NCBI RefSeq assembly: GCF_017696015.1
Contig: NZ_JAAORL010000001.1
Location: 62,001-126,000 of the forward strand
Length of the DNA: 64,000 nt
Direction: 5' to 3'
From: Prochlorococcus marinus CUG1415
GTDB lineage: Bacteria; Cyanobacteriota; Cyanobacteriia; PCC-6307; Cyanobiaceae
Shown here piece after piece: positions 53,112 to 62,025 of this stretch (the stretch's first letter is position 1; each line of letters opens with the position of its first letter). Below the pieces are notes generated by a model that searched no databases, was not told where the DNA came from, and saw only the letters and a list, made by a program, of their open reading frames with translations. The position numbers and the translations under genes are program-made.

Positions 53112-54476
53112 GTGAAACAAAATAATCTCAATGTTGAAGATACAAAACTTTCTAAGGTTGCGTTTAGTCATGTTGGTTGTGAAAAAAATCTTGTTGATAC
53201 TGAACATATGCAAGGCTTATTAGATAAAGAGGGTTATGAAGTTGACAGCAATATAAATGATGCAAATGTTGTTGTTGTAAATACTTGCAGTTTTATTGAA
53301 ACAGCTAGAGAAGAATCTATTAGAAAAATTCTAGAATATACAAATCAAGGCAAGAAAGTAATAGTTGCAGGCTGTATGGCTCAGCATTTTAAAGATGAAC
53401 TTCTAAAAGAAATCCCTGAAATAAAAGGTTTGGTTGGAACAGGAGATTATCAAAAGATAGCCAAGGTTTTGAATAGAGTAGAAAAAGGGGAAATCGTTAA
53501 TGAAGTTTCAAAAATACCGGAATTTATTGCAGATGAGGAAACACCTCGTTTTGTAGATAAAAACAAATTTGTTGCTTATCTTCGTATTGCTGAAGGCTGC
53601 AACTATAATTGCGCTTTTTGTATTATTCCTAAGTTGAGAGGTCCTCAAAGAAGTAGAACAATAGAATCTATAGTTTCTGAAGCCAAAAGTCTTGCAAAGC
53701 AGGGTATTCAAGAAATCATATTAATTAGTCAAATAACAACTAATTATGGTCAAGATATTTATGGAAAACCATCATTAGCCAAACTTTTGAATAAGCTTTC
53801 TAAAGTTCCAATCCCTTGGATAAGGATACATTATGCTTATCCGACGGGTTTAACTGACGAAGTTATTAGAGCTTTCAAAGATTCAAAGAATATAGTGCCT
53901 TACTTTGATTTACCACTTCAGCATAGTCATCCAGATGTGTTGAAGAGTATGAATAGACCTTGGCAGGCTTCTTTGAATGAATCAATTTTGGAGAAAATTA
54001 GAGAAGAAATTCCATCTGCCGTATTAAGAACTAGTCTCATTGTTGGTTTCCCAGGAGAAAAAAAAGAACATTTTCAACATCTTCTCGCATTTTTGGATAG
54101 GCACAAATTTGATCATGTGGGAGTGTTTATTTTTTCTCCTGAGGAAGGCACTGCAGCTTTTGATTTGCCAAATAAAGTATCCACAGAGGTTGCAGAGGCA
54201 AGAAAAGATAACGTTATCTCAGTTCAACAAAATATCTCTAAAGATAAAAATCAGTCATATGTTGGTTCAACAATGAAGATTTTGGTAGAAAAAATATCAG
54301 ATAATAAAGAATTAATAGGTCGGTCTTACAATTTCGCGCCTGAAATTGACGGAAATGTGATTTTATCTATTAATGCTAAGAATGATTTGAAAAATTATAT
54401 TGGTAAATTTGTTGAAGCAAATATTGCTTTTGCGGATGAATATGATTTGTATGGAGAGACTATTAAAATTTTGTAG
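53112..54476 (+). CDS. rimO: ribosomal protein uS12 methylthiotransferase RimO
   Basis: From GTG 53112 this is a 454-residue radical SAM MTTase; a longer frame upstream is not homologous. It has a UPF0004 N-terminal cluster ([14 protein letters not shown] and [15 protein letters not shown]), the radical SAM cluster CNYNCAFC, and a C-terminal TRAM-like region. FSHVGCEKN and [16 protein letters not shown] distinguish RimO from MiaB. It adds the beta-methylthio group to Asp89 of uS12. The petL-like ORF follows convergently after 5 bases. Confidence 0.95.
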   Translation: MKQNNLNVEDTKLSKVAFSHVGCEKNLVDTEHMQGLLDKEGYEVDSNINDANVVVVNTCSFIETAREESIRKILEYTNQGKKVIVAGCMAQHFKDELLKEIPEIKGLVGTGDYQKIAKVLNRVEKGEIVNEVSKIPEFIADEETPRFVDKNKFVAYLRIAEGCNYNCAFCIIPKLRGPQRSRTIESIVSEAKSLAKQGIQEIILISQITTNYGQDIYGKPSLAKLLNKLSKVPIPWIRIHYAYPTGLTDEVIRAFKDSKNIVPYFDLPLQHSHPDVLKSMNRPWQASLNESILEKIREEIPSAVLRTSLIVGFPGEKKEHFQHLLAFLDRHKFDHVGVFIFSPEEGTAAFDLPNKVSTEVAEARKDNVISVQQNISKDKNQSYVGSTMKILVEKISDNKELIGRSYNFAPEIDGNVILSINAKNDLKNYIGKFVEANIAFADEYDLYGETIKIL

Positions 54477-54481
54477 TTTTT

Positions 54482-54574
54482 TTAAATTAATTTAACTGCT
54501 CTTAAGAGCCTATCTAATACGAAAGCAGCTCCAAAACCAAAACCAATAAATGCAAAATAGAAAATGATGTTCAT
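54482..54574 (-). CDS. petL: probable cytochrome b6f subunit PetL (30 aa)
   Basis: A 30-codon ORF (ATG 54574) encodes one transmembrane span, IIFYFAFIGFGFGAAFVL, then DRLLRAVKLI. The ending with a basic residue plus -KLI/-RLI after a single helix is the PetL pattern (other PetL proteins end in ...KIRLI or ...SIKLI). PetL stabilises the cytochrome b6f dimer. Its size and position (5 bases from the rimO stop, last of a minus-strand run) fit a small real gene. PetL is very short, so the call is by shape and terminus only. Confidence 0.6.
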   Translation of the reverse strand: MNIIFYFAFIGFGFGAAFVLDRLLRAVKLI

Positions 54575-54638
54575 TAATTTTTTTATTTTTATTTAATTTA
54601 ACATCAGATGAAAAGATTAGATTTTTTCGTTTAATTTC

Positions 54639-55025
54639 TTAATCTTGGATATATGGTAATTTGTTGTATAAACATTCTTCTGCTTTTTGTAGTTCCCGGC
54701 CTAAATATAGAGCATGATCGAATCTGGTTATTAAGTCATTTCTTTCTTCAGTAATCAATATTCCAAGTTGTTTCGCACTAATACCTTCAAAAACTTCATT
54801 ACTAACTCTTTTATTTTGAGAGTCGCATTTAATTGGTTCATTTGTTTCTGGGTCAAGCGCATAGCCTGCATCATTAATATTATTTAGAAAGTGCTCTAAA
54901 ATTATTTTATTTTCTTCTAAATCTACTTTTATAATAAAATAACCGTTTGGATCTAAGTCTATATATCGGTTGGATAGATTATTATCAATCTTTATTTTTT
55001 CATCGAAACTTTTACTATAATCCAT
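54639..55025 (-). CDS. DUF4346 protein
   Basis: This 128-residue protein has the DUF4346 features LDPNGYFIIKVDLEENKIILEHFLNNINDAGYALDPETNEPIKC in the first half and SAKQLGILITEERNDLITRFDHALYLGRELQKAEECL in the second. The RFDHALYLGRELQKAE block is the family's strongest signature. The domain is often fused to thymidylate-synthase-like or dihydropteroate-related proteins in cyanobacteria, but here it stands alone. The function is unknown. Confidence 0.8.
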   Translation of the reverse strand: MDYSKSFDEKIKIDNNLSNRYIDLDPNGYFIIKVDLEENKIILEHFLNNINDAGYALDPETNEPIKCDSQNKRVSNEVFEGISAKQLGILITEERNDLITRFDHALYLGRELQKAEECLYNKLPYIQD

Positions 55026-55087
55026 TATTTAGAAGTTCATAAAAAACTATATTACTAATATAATCTTTGGTAAAGCCAAATAAGTTT

Positions 55088-56242
55088 TTATTTAAAGGGT
55101 ATAGATTTATTTTCAAAATCAATTTCCATCTCGGTTTGTTTATTAACTGCATTTAGCCAAGGATAAATTATATTTTCCATATTTTTGTCAAACCACTTAT
55201 GCAAGCTAATGGTGCTTTTCGCAAAAAAACCCCTCCGCCTTTTATGTTTACCACCTGCTCCGGGATCAAACAAATGGATACTATTTTTTATTGCCCATTC
55301 AATTGGCTGGTAGTAGCATAATTCAAAATGTAAATTAGATTTTTCTTCTTGACTACCCCAATATCTACCCCATAAGTTGTTTTTATTTTTAACGCACATC
55401 GACATCGCAAAAATATCATTTGAATCATTTTTTGATGCGCTAAAAAGTAAAAGATTATTTTTATTATCAACAATTTCTTCGAAAAATGTAGATGTTAGAT
55501 ATTTACTTCCCCAAACTCCCCACCTCGAACAATGCTGTTCATAAAAATTATGCATTTTTTTCAGGATTTCTTGGGTGATATCATCTTCATTAAAAATTTC
55601 TACTTTAATATCTTGTTTAGTAATTGATTTTCTCTCTTTTTTTATATTTTTTCTCTGATTAGAGTTAAATCTAGAAAGAAAATCATCAAACGTTTTTTCT
55701 CCGTTACTCCTCCATTCACTGCTGGAATTTATCCATTCATGGTATCCCAAAGATTTAAGATGTTTGCCCCAGCTTTCATCAATATATAAGAAATTACAAC
55801 TTAAAATTTTGTTTGTAATCGCAAAGCTTTCGATATGGTTTATAAGTAAATTTGTAATTTCTTTCTTATCTTTATTTTTTTTATAAAGAAATTGATATCC
55901 ATTTACAGGACTATAAGGACTCATTCCAATTAATTTAGGGTAATAATTTAAATTCAGCTCTTGAGCCAATCTCGCAAATGATTGGTCAAAAATGAATTCT
56001 CCATAGCTATGATTTTTTAAAAAAAGTGGAGCAATTCCTAAGATTTCTTCATTTTTATAAGCAACAAAATATAGAGGCTGCCAACCAGTTTCTCTTGAAA
56101 CACTTTTTGATATTTCAAGGTTTTTAAGCCAAGTCCATTCATAAAATGGATTATTGATTTCATTTGCTAATTCATTCCATTTCTCCTTGGAGATTTCCTT
56201 AATTGACAATTTGACTTCAACTTTATGTATTTTTTGGTTCAT
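55088..56242 (-). CDS. DUF482/FemAB-like GNAT-fold protein
   Basis: This 384-residue soluble protein matches the DUF482 (PF04339) group of GNAT-superfamily acyltransferases. Features are NPFYEWTWLKNLEIS, YFVAYKNEEILGIAPLFLK and SFARLAQELNLNYYPKLIGMSPYSPVNG. The strongly conserved late block LHFELCYYQPIEWAIKN is followed by FDPGAGGKHKRRRGF. The substrate is unknown. It lies in a minus-strand series between the reductase and DUF4346 genes (17- and 62-base gaps). Confidence 0.88.
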   Translation of the reverse strand: MNQKIHKVEVKLSIKEISKEKWNELANEINNPFYEWTWLKNLEISKSVSRETGWQPLYFVAYKNEEILGIAPLFLKNHSYGEFIFDQSFARLAQELNLNYYPKLIGMSPYSPVNGYQFLYKKNKDKKEITNLLINHIESFAITNKILSCNFLYIDESWGKHLKSLGYHEWINSSSEWRSNGEKTFDDFLSRFNSNQRKNIKKERKSITKQDIKVEIFNEDDITQEILKKMHNFYEQHCSRWGVWGSKYLTSTFFEEIVDNKNNLLLFSASKNDSNDIFAMSMCVKNKNNLWGRYWGSQEEKSNLHFELCYYQPIEWAIKNSIHLFDPGAGGKHKRRRGFFAKSTISLHKWFDKNMENIIYPWLNAVNKQTEMEIDFENKSIPFK

Positions 56243-56259
56243 TTATTATTGAATCTATT

Positions 56260-56910
56260 TCAAATTTTTTTGTAATGAACGTGGATTTCATTATTCATTA
56301 AATTTTGAATTGATTTTATTTCCCATAGTCTTTTGAGATTAAAAATCTCATTAGTTTGTTCTGGAGGGATCCATGTATATTTACCTCCAATAATTCGTGG
56401 AATTATTGTAATTTTTATATCTGTTATTAGATCCTCTTTTATAAATGAATTTATAAGTTTTGCACCTCCCAAAAGAGCTAGATCATTTATTCCTTGTTGT
56501 TTGAGTGAAATTAAAGTTTTCCCCCATGAATCTTCGAAAAAGATTTGTTTCTCGAAGTCAATATTTGACGAATTATCAACTTTAATTGAGCTTATTAGCC
56601 ATCTTCTAATTGGTTGACGAAAGTATTTCCAATTACTGTTAAATTTTTTGCTATTTGAAGCAACTATAGAAATTGGTTGGCTTTTTGATATATTTACTAC
56701 GTTATTATCATTGATATTTTTAATTAGGTAAGTTGATTGATGAGCTATTAAAGTACCTAAACCAAAAATGGTGGCGTCAACCATTGATAAGTTTTGGTTT
56801 AACATTTTTTTATCTTCTTCGCTTCCAAGATGCGATTCTCCACCTCCAGGAAATGCAATTCTCCCATCCAGACTAGATGCTATAACAATTATTACTCTTG
56901 GGATACTCAA
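56260..56910 (-). CDS. RibD C-terminal/DHFR-type reductase
   Basis: This 216-residue protein is the reductase domain seen as the C-terminal half of RibD. It has IVIASSLDGRIAFPGGGESHLGSEEDKKMLNQNL at the start, ATIFGLGTLIAHQST, and later LALLGGAKLINSFIKEDLITDIKITIIPRIIGG. It lacks the deaminase half. It reduces a pyrimidine or pterin ring with NADPH. Its start overlaps the stop of the PTPS gene by 4 bases, so a pterin-related reductase is as likely as riboflavin synthesis. Confidence 0.85.
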   Translation of the reverse strand: MSIPRVIIVIASSLDGRIAFPGGGESHLGSEEDKKMLNQNLSMVDATIFGLGTLIAHQSTYLIKNINDNNVVNISKSQPISIVASNSKKFNSNWKYFRQPIRRWLISSIKVDNSSNIDFEKQIFFEDSWGKTLISLKQQGINDLALLGGAKLINSFIKEDLITDIKITIIPRIIGGKYTWIPPEQTNEIFNLKRLWEIKSIQNLMNNEIHVHYKKI

Positions 56911-57833
56911 GTTTGTGTCACTAAACTATTTTCAAATTTCAACTTCAATGAATTGGTTAACTTTTGATCAACATAAATTTCTGCAGCATTATTAGGGCTC
57001 TCTTGGAGTCTGATTTTGTGTAATGTTGCACCAAGGTTATCTATTGGTTGTTTAAGAATATCAGAAATATATAAAGCTATATTTTCAGCAGTTGGAACAC
57101 AATTATGAAAAAATTCGATGTCTTTATTTAGAAAAGTATGATCTAGTTGTTCAACAACCAAATCATTAATGATCTCTTGGAGGGCAGATAAGTCGCAAAC
57201 CATTCCTGTTCTTTTATCAATATCTCCTTTTACAGTTATATCGACAAGATAATTATGACCATGTCCATTAACTCTCGCACATTTCCCATAGATTTTTTTA
57301 TTTTCATCAAAGGATATCTCTTCTTTTGCAAGTCTATGAGCGGCTGCAAAATGAGTTTGTACTGTTAAAAATGCTTCCATGTTTTTTCCAAAATAATCTG
57401 CCCATAAATTTGGGTTTTCATAAAGCCTTAGACTTGTAAGAGGTAAATCATCCTTTAGACGATTCCAAATTACCTTTACTAATGCTTCAGTTGTGGGAAG
57501 TATACCCTCTTGATTATTAACATTAAATTCAGGCCAGACATCATTTAAAAAACGAAAATCTAATTGTCCAGTAACCTTATCTTTAATAGCGTGTTTTACA
57601 TCAGAGAGATTAAGTACCATTCCATCAGAGTCTAGTTCTCCACCCATTGAAACAATAAGTTCATAATTATGACCATGACCTGGTGCAATACTGCACTTTC
57701 CAAAAAGAGATAAATTTTCTTCTGGGCTTTTTTCAGGAAGCCAATAACGGTGACTAGAACTAAAGCAGGCACGTCGAGTTATGACGCATTCACGTCCTTT
57801 TCCATGTAATGGTTTGGATTGTGTAGAAGTCAT
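56907..57833 (-). CDS. double PTPS (6-pyruvoyl-tetrahydropterin/QueD-type) protein
   Basis: The 308 residues are two tandem PTPS domains. Domain 1 (about 18-150) has zinc His28, His53 and His55 and Cys47 (FGKCSIAPGHGHNY), but its LDH triad is Asp92-Phe93, so the catalytic His is missing. Domain 2 (about 155-295) is complete: zinc His166, His191 and His193, Cys185, Asp231-His232 (QLDHTFLN) and Glu278 (RLQESPNN). Single-domain QueD is about 120 residues. The first domain probably has only a structural role. It is the first gene of a minus-strand operon with the RibD_C-like reductase. Confidence 0.92.
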   Translation of the reverse strand: MTSTQSKPLHGKGRECVITRRACFSSSHRYWLPEKSPEENLSLFGKCSIAPGHGHNYELIVSMGGELDSDGMVLNLSDVKHAIKDKVTGQLDFRFLNDVWPEFNVNNQEGILPTTEALVKVIWNRLKDDLPLTSLRLYENPNLWADYFGKNMEAFLTVQTHFAAAHRLAKEEISFDENKKIYGKCARVNGHGHNYLVDITVKGDIDKRTGMVCDLSALQEIINDLVVEQLDHTFLNKDIEFFHNCVPTAENIALYISDILKQPIDNLGATLHKIRLQESPNNAAEIYVDQKLTNSLKLKFENSLVTQT

Positions 57834-57883
57834 AACTGTCTGCGATAATACTATCTTAAGGTTTTAAATACGCTTTTGTCTTT

Positions 57884-58441
57884 ATGGAACAATCCATTAT
57901 CGAAAAAACAGTTGATACTATCAAGGGCAGAAGCATATTTTTAATAGGTATGATGGGTTCTGGTAAGTCACAAACTGGTTTGAAGCTGGCTGAATTATTG
58001 AAGTATAAATACATTGATTTAGATTCATTAATAGAGAAGTTGGCAAAAAAATCTATCAATCAAATTTTTAATGATGAAGGAGAAGATAATTTCCGTGAAT
58101 TAGAAGCACAGTGCCTCAAAGAAACTATCAAAATTCCTTCATTAGTAATCTCAACTGGGGGAGGAATAGTTACCAAATCGGAAAACTGGGGAATCTTAAG
58201 ACAGGGAATAATTGCTTGGATAGATCTCGATAAAGATATAGCCATTGAAAGATTGAAAAATGAAATTGAAAACAGGCCACTGCTTCAGGGAAAGAATCTA
58301 AATGATTTATATATGAACATTTTTCAATCTAGAGAAAATTTGTATTCTCAAGCAGATTTAAGAATTCAGGTAAAAATGGAAAATATTGAAGAAGTTGCTA
58401 TGAAAATAATCAATGCAATTCATAAAGAAATAATTAGTTAA
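57884..58441 (+). CDS. aroK: shikimate kinase
   Basis: This 185-residue P-loop kinase phosphorylates shikimate in the aromatic amino-acid pathway. Walker A GMMGSGKS is at 22-29. YIDLDSLIEK carries the substrate-binding Asp pair, VISTGGGIVT the GGG shikimate site, and ENRPLLQG the lid Arg. It is divergent from the PTPS operon with a 50-base gap and overlaps the convergent CRR7-like stop by 4 bases. Confidence 0.96.
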   Translation: MEQSIIEKTVDTIKGRSIFLIGMMGSGKSQTGLKLAELLKYKYIDLDSLIEKLAKKSINQIFNDEGEDNFRELEAQCLKETIKIPSLVISTGGGIVTKSENWGILRQGIIAWIDLDKDIAIERLKNEIENRPLLQGKNLNDLYMNIFQSRENLYSQADLRIQVKMENIEEVAMKIINAIHKEIIS

Positions 58442-58695
58442 TCTGGTTCAATCCTTACTGCAAACCATTTGATAACGTATCCTAACTTTATTTCTAATTC
58501 ATAAGTGCTTTCCAATAATTCTTCAAAAAATTCCTGATCAGGATCGTTTATATTTTGATATATTGTTTGTGTCTCTGTCTTACTAAGCCAATTCTTTAAC
58601 CATAAAATTGCTTCTTGCTTTGATACAATTTTTTCTTTTGAATCTGGTTCTAATAATACATAATGATCTGATGCTCTTATTAGTGGATTTGACAT
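58438..58695 (-). CDS. CRR7-like protein
   Basis: This 85-residue soluble protein matches the chlororespiratory-reduction-7 family (PF12095). It has YVLLEPDSKEKIVSKQEAILWLKNWL at the start and ELLESTYELEIKLGYVIKWFAVRIEPD at the end, the latter matching the family's ...ELe..pG..lqWyaVRLEK terminus. In plants CRR7 is needed to assemble the chloroplast NDH complex, so a similar NDH-1 assembly role is plausible. Its ATG is one base from the divergent DUF6816-like start. Confidence 0.7.
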   Translation of the reverse strand: MSNPLIRASDHYVLLEPDSKEKIVSKQEAILWLKNWLSKTETQTIYQNINDPDQEFFEELLESTYELEIKLGYVIKWFAVRIEPD

Positions 58696-58696
58696 A

Positions 58697-59404
58697 ATGA
58701 AAATTCTTCTTGGATTAATTCTTTGCTTGACTTTTCAAGGGATTTTTTTAGAATGCTCTTTTGCTCTAGCAGATTCTAACGTACGAGAGTTCTTGGAAAA
58801 TCGTGTAAATCAATGGCCAGCATTATATTTGCCAACTTTTAAATTACCTGATACTTCTAAAGATTTAATTTATCCTAAATGGTTCGAGGGGAATTGGCTT
58901 GTTACCTCTCAAGATATAATTAATGATTCAGAACAGCCAGTTATTTATAAAGTCAATTTCTTTAAGAATGATGCAGATTTAATTGTTGGTAATCGTGCAA
59001 AAAATTCTGAATCTATTGGAAAAGAAATATTTGGTGACACCTTAATCAAGGTTGTAAATGATCCTCAATCAATTAATAATCAAATTACTTATTTAAAAGA
59101 TGATTTTTACATTGATTCAAGGATTACAGGGAGAAAGCAGATTCAAGATGATGATATTTTTTTCGCCGATGAGCTAGTTATTCAAACAGCCCATAAACCA
59201 GGGGCTTCTAGGATTAATCAAGTCGAGACTATTAGTAAGTTTCAAAAATGTTCAGAAGAAATATTGGAAGTTAATATGTCAAAGAGGTCATCCATTTGTG
59301 GAGTGCAATATGTTGCTTCTTATGGTTCAAAAGTTGGTGATCCTTCTATCCATGCTATTAAAACAAATAAATATAAATTGACTTTTGAATTTATTGAGAG
59401 TTAG
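58697..59404 (+). CDS. exported DUF6816-like protein
   Basis: This 235-residue protein starts with a signal peptide (MKILLGLILCLTFQGIF...FALADS, cleavage after ALA near 25). It continues with WPALYLPTFKLPDTSKDLIYPKWFEGNWLVTSQDI, the PxWFxGxWxVtS pattern of DUF6816 beta-barrel proteins in cyanobacteria and plants. Later, YVASYGSKVGDPSIHAIKTNKYKLTFEF fits a lipocalin-like end. It is probably lumenal and its role is unknown. It overlaps the convergent GST stop by 14 bases. Confidence 0.75.
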   Translation: MKILLGLILCLTFQGIFLECSFALADSNVREFLENRVNQWPALYLPTFKLPDTSKDLIYPKWFEGNWLVTSQDIINDSEQPVIYKVNFFKNDADLIVGNRAKNSESIGKEIFGDTLIKVVNDPQSINNQITYLKDDFYIDSRITGRKQIQDDDIFFADELVIQTAHKPGASRINQVETISKFQKCSEEILEVNMSKRSSICGVQYVASYGSKVGDPSIHAIKTNKYKLTFEFIES

Positions 59405-60116
59405 CACTAAAAAGATATTCTTCTAAATTGTTCCTCCATATGAAAAGATTTTCTAGATAAGGGTTATTTATGTATTCTTGACTTCCCTCTCCCGCAAGAA
59501 TCGGTCCTGCAGAGTTTGGGAATTTAAGAAGGGATAATTGAGCTGCAATTGAAATATCTGCAATTGATAAACTATCTCCAACTAAATATTTTTTGTTGAT
59601 TAAGGATTTTGATAATGCTTCTAGTAATTTTTGAAGTTCTAAATTATCTTTGGAAGACAAAACTACCTTAGAGATTTTACTAAGATTTTTAAAAGGTAAT
59701 TTATCAAAAATACTTTTAACTGAAGAAGGTATTTCATCTGGGAGTAATGCAGTTCTTAGCTGTGGATTTTCTATTGCAGATTTGATTAAAGCTTTTCTGC
59801 AAGTTGCAGCCATTGTAGTATCTGCCCAGTTTTCAATTAGTTTGCATTGTGCAAATAATATTGGATCTTCAGGAAAGAGTTGATTGTGATCATTTTTTTT
59901 ATCTATATATGCGCAAATAGTTGAAGAGTCATTAATAATTTGATCATTACTATCAACTATTATAGGGACTTGTTTTTGACCTGATAATTTGAAGATTTCA
60001 AATTGACCTATTCCAGGTGTTACTTCTTCAACTCGATATTCTAGTTTTTTGGCATGAAGAGCCATTCTTGTTTTTAAACAAAACGCACTATGCCTAAATT
60101 GATATAATGTAATCAT
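59391..60116 (-). CDS. glutathione S-transferase family protein
   Basis: This 241-residue protein has a thioredoxin-fold N-terminus (LYQFRHSAFCLKTRMALHAKKLEYRVEEV), the cis-Pro of KQVPIIVDSND and the glutathione-binding DSSTICAYID. The helical C-terminal domain contains YLVGDSLSIADISIAAQLSLL (GxxxxxAD). The F-x-x-SAFC start resembles the zeta/omega-type groups with a catalytic Ser or Cys. The substrate is unknown. Confidence 0.9.
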   Translation of the reverse strand: MITLYQFRHSAFCLKTRMALHAKKLEYRVEEVTPGIGQFEIFKLSGQKQVPIIVDSNDQIINDSSTICAYIDKKNDHNQLFPEDPILFAQCKLIENWADTTMAATCRKALIKSAIENPQLRTALLPDEIPSSVKSIFDKLPFKNLSKISKVVLSSKDNLELQKLLEALSKSLINKKYLVGDSLSIADISIAAQLSLLKFPNSAGPILAGEGSQEYINNPYLENLFIWRNNLEEYLFSANSQ

Positions 60117-60170
60117 GCTGTTTAATGTTTGTTAAAACTTAGCTAAAAAAGTAATCTATTTGTGGTGCTA

Positions 60171-60374
60171 ATGGGCGAATTTTTCTCTAATGTTGCAAGA
60201 TATCCCAAGTATTTAATATCCATTATTGTTGGGGGACTTGTTGCACTGCTTGAACCTTTTTTTAAAAATAGATCAAATCCATTGACAATAGTAGGTTTGA
60301 TATCTTCTGTTATAAGTGCTTTCATAACTGTTTATTTTGTCTTGCAAGCGATGACAAATCCACTAAATTTATAA
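60171..60374 (+). CDS. DUF751 family small membrane protein
   Basis: From ATG 60171 this is a 67-residue protein with the DUF751 pattern: FFSNVARYPKYLISIIVGGLVALLEPFFKNRSNPLTIVGLISSVISAFITVYFVL, with two transmembrane helices and a short basic loop. It is conserved in cyanobacteria and some plastids (Ycf33-like); the function is unknown. rbfA starts 5 bases downstream, so it leads a DUF751-rbfA-hemD transcript. Confidence 0.85.
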   Translation: MGEFFSNVARYPKYLISIIVGGLVALLEPFFKNRSNPLTIVGLISSVISAFITVYFVLQAMTNPLNL

Positions 60375-60379
60375 TCATA

Positions 60380-60775
60380 ATGCCAAATAATTACCGTCTT
60401 GCAAAAGTTTCCTCTCTTTTGAAGAGAGAAATAACACTTATTTTGCAAAATGATTTGGAAAATGATCTTATTAGAGATCATTTCGTCAATATTTCTAAGA
60501 TTGATTTATCAGGCGATTTACAACACTGTAAAATTTACATAACTTCAACTGCCAAAGAGACATTAAGGAAAGAGATCGTGGCAAATTTGAATACCGCTAA
60601 AAGTTCCATAAGACACAATTTAGGAAAAAGAATAGAGATGAGAAGAGTTCCAGAGATAATTTTTAAAGACGATATTATTCTTGATAAAGGATTATCAGTC
60701 TTGAAACTTCTTGATGAATTAAAAAATAAAAATCAAGACAATAATAATTTTGAGGATAAAGATGCCAATAGTTGA
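60380..60775 (+). CDS. rbfA: ribosome-binding factor A
   Basis: This 131-residue KH-like protein matures the 30S subunit and 16S rRNA 5' end. It has YRLAKVSSLLKREITLILQNDL at the start and VNISKIDLSGDLQHCKIYITST. The family's rrvPel.F.D is seen as RMEMRRVPEIIFKDDIILDKGL-like text near 95-115 (here KRIEMRRVPEIIFKDD). It overlaps hemD by 14 bases. Its length is normal. Confidence 0.95.
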   Translation: MPNNYRLAKVSSLLKREITLILQNDLENDLIRDHFVNISKIDLSGDLQHCKIYITSTAKETLRKEIVANLNTAKSSIRHNLGKRIEMRRVPEIIFKDDIILDKGLSVLKLLDELKNKNQDNNNFEDKDANS

Positions 60776-61559
60776 TCTCCCCCTTGATCAAAGGAATATA
60801 ATTATCACTCGATCAAAAGAGGGGATATTAGATATAAAAAAAATATTTACAAAAAAGGGCGCCAATATATATGATTTCCCTGCAATAAGTATTGGTGATC
60901 CTGATGATTTAAATCCTCTGGACGAAGCATTAAATCAAATAAATGATTTTCATTGGATTATTTTTTCTAGTAGTAATGGGATCAAATTTGTTGATAAAAG
61001 ACTTAGATATTTTAATAGTTCATTAAAAGTGTGTTCTAAAAAAACAAAAATTGCTGTAGTCGGAGAAAAAACTGCAAAAACTCTTGAAGATTTAGGGATT
61101 AAGGCTGATTTCATACCCCCAGAATATGTTGCCGAAAGTTTAATTGATAATTTTCCAATATCTGGATATGGACTGCGAGTATTTTTGCCAAGAGTCCAAA
61201 CAGGAGGAAGGGATCTAATTGCAGATGAATTTAGAAAGGCTGGTTCGCGTGTATTGGAGGTTGCAGCGTATGAAACTAGATGTCCTGAGTCAATCCCAGA
61301 GAAGACAATTAATGTTATTTCTAATCGAAAAGTCGATGCATTTATTTTCTCAAGTGGCAAAACTGTATCAAATTCTGCTTTTTTACTAGAAAAAGAGTTT
61401 GGTAAAGAATGGTTAAAATATTTAGACCAAACTAGATTGTTAACTATTGGACCTCAAACAACAAAAATATGCCAAAAGTTTTTTGGCAGAGTTGATAGTC
61501 AGGCAGAAAAATATACCTTTGAAGGACTCCTGGATGTAGCAATTAATATTCTTCGTTAG
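60762..61559 (+). CDS. hemD: uroporphyrinogen-III synthase
   Basis: From ATG 60762 the 265-residue protein has the two-domain HemD layout. NIIITRSKEGILDIKKIFTKKGANIYDFPAISI and FHWIIFSSSNGIKFV come first, followed by AVVGEKTAKTLEDLGIKADFIPPEYVAESLI. A later AYETRCPESIP and FIFSSGKTVSNSAFLL lead to LTIGPQTTKICQ. It closes the tetrapyrrole ring for chlorophyll and haem. Sequence identity in this family is low, but the SSSNG and IGPQT motifs are diagnostic. It overlaps rbfA by 14 bases. Confidence 0.94.
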   Translation: MPIVDLPLDQRNIIITRSKEGILDIKKIFTKKGANIYDFPAISIGDPDDLNPLDEALNQINDFHWIIFSSSNGIKFVDKRLRYFNSSLKVCSKKTKIAVVGEKTAKTLEDLGIKADFIPPEYVAESLIDNFPISGYGLRVFLPRVQTGGRDLIADEFRKAGSRVLEVAAYETRCPESIPEKTINVISNRKVDAFIFSSGKTVSNSAFLLEKEFGKEWLKYLDQTRLLTIGPQTTKICQKFFGRVDSQAEKYTFEGLLDVAINILR

Positions 61560-62022
61560 AAGAATCTTGTTTATAATTTTTCTCAACTAATTCTTTAAAT
61601 CTATCAAGATTAGCCTGTAATTCGTTAGTAACCATTTTGCCTAAAATATTTTCTTCCATAAACCGCGCAATCATTTTAGGTAGCTCATAAGTTATGGTTA
61701 AATTTACCGTTGTGATTTGATCACTTTTACTTTCGAAAACTACTGATCCTTCAGTTGGTAAACCTCCTATAGATTTCCATTTAAGTTTGCTTTTGTCGAC
61801 CCTTTCTGTAATTTGAGCTTTCCATTTAAACCTAAAGCCATTAGCAGCTAAAGTCCATTCTGTTAAATCAGGTAACGTATTAGTCTCTTCATCAACTGTT
61901 TTTACAGATTCAATCCAGCTCATCCAAAGTGACATAGAGTCTAAATCGCTCCATGTATTCCAAACATTTTCAAGAGGCGTATTAACAACTGTTATTACGT
62001 CATGTTTTAGCCAAGTACCCAT
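61543..62022 (-). CDS. SRPBCC/START-like polyketide cyclase family protein
   Basis: This 159-residue protein has the helix-grip fold sequence pattern: DVITVVNTPLENVWNTWSDLDSMSLWMSWIESV at the start and a long C-terminal amphipathic helix, FMEENILGKMVTNELQANLDRFKELVE. These proteins bind hydrophobic ligands. It lies 3 bases downstream of crtQ, suggesting a role in carotenoid or quinone metabolism. That link is by position only. Confidence 0.85.
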   Translation of the reverse strand: MGTWLKHDVITVVNTPLENVWNTWSDLDSMSLWMSWIESVKTVDEETNTLPDLTEWTLAANGFRFKWKAQITERVDKSKLKWKSIGGLPTEGSVVFESKSDQITTVNLTITYELPKMIARFMEENILGKMVTNELQANLDRFKELVEKNYKQDSSNEEY

Positions 62023-62025
62023 AAA

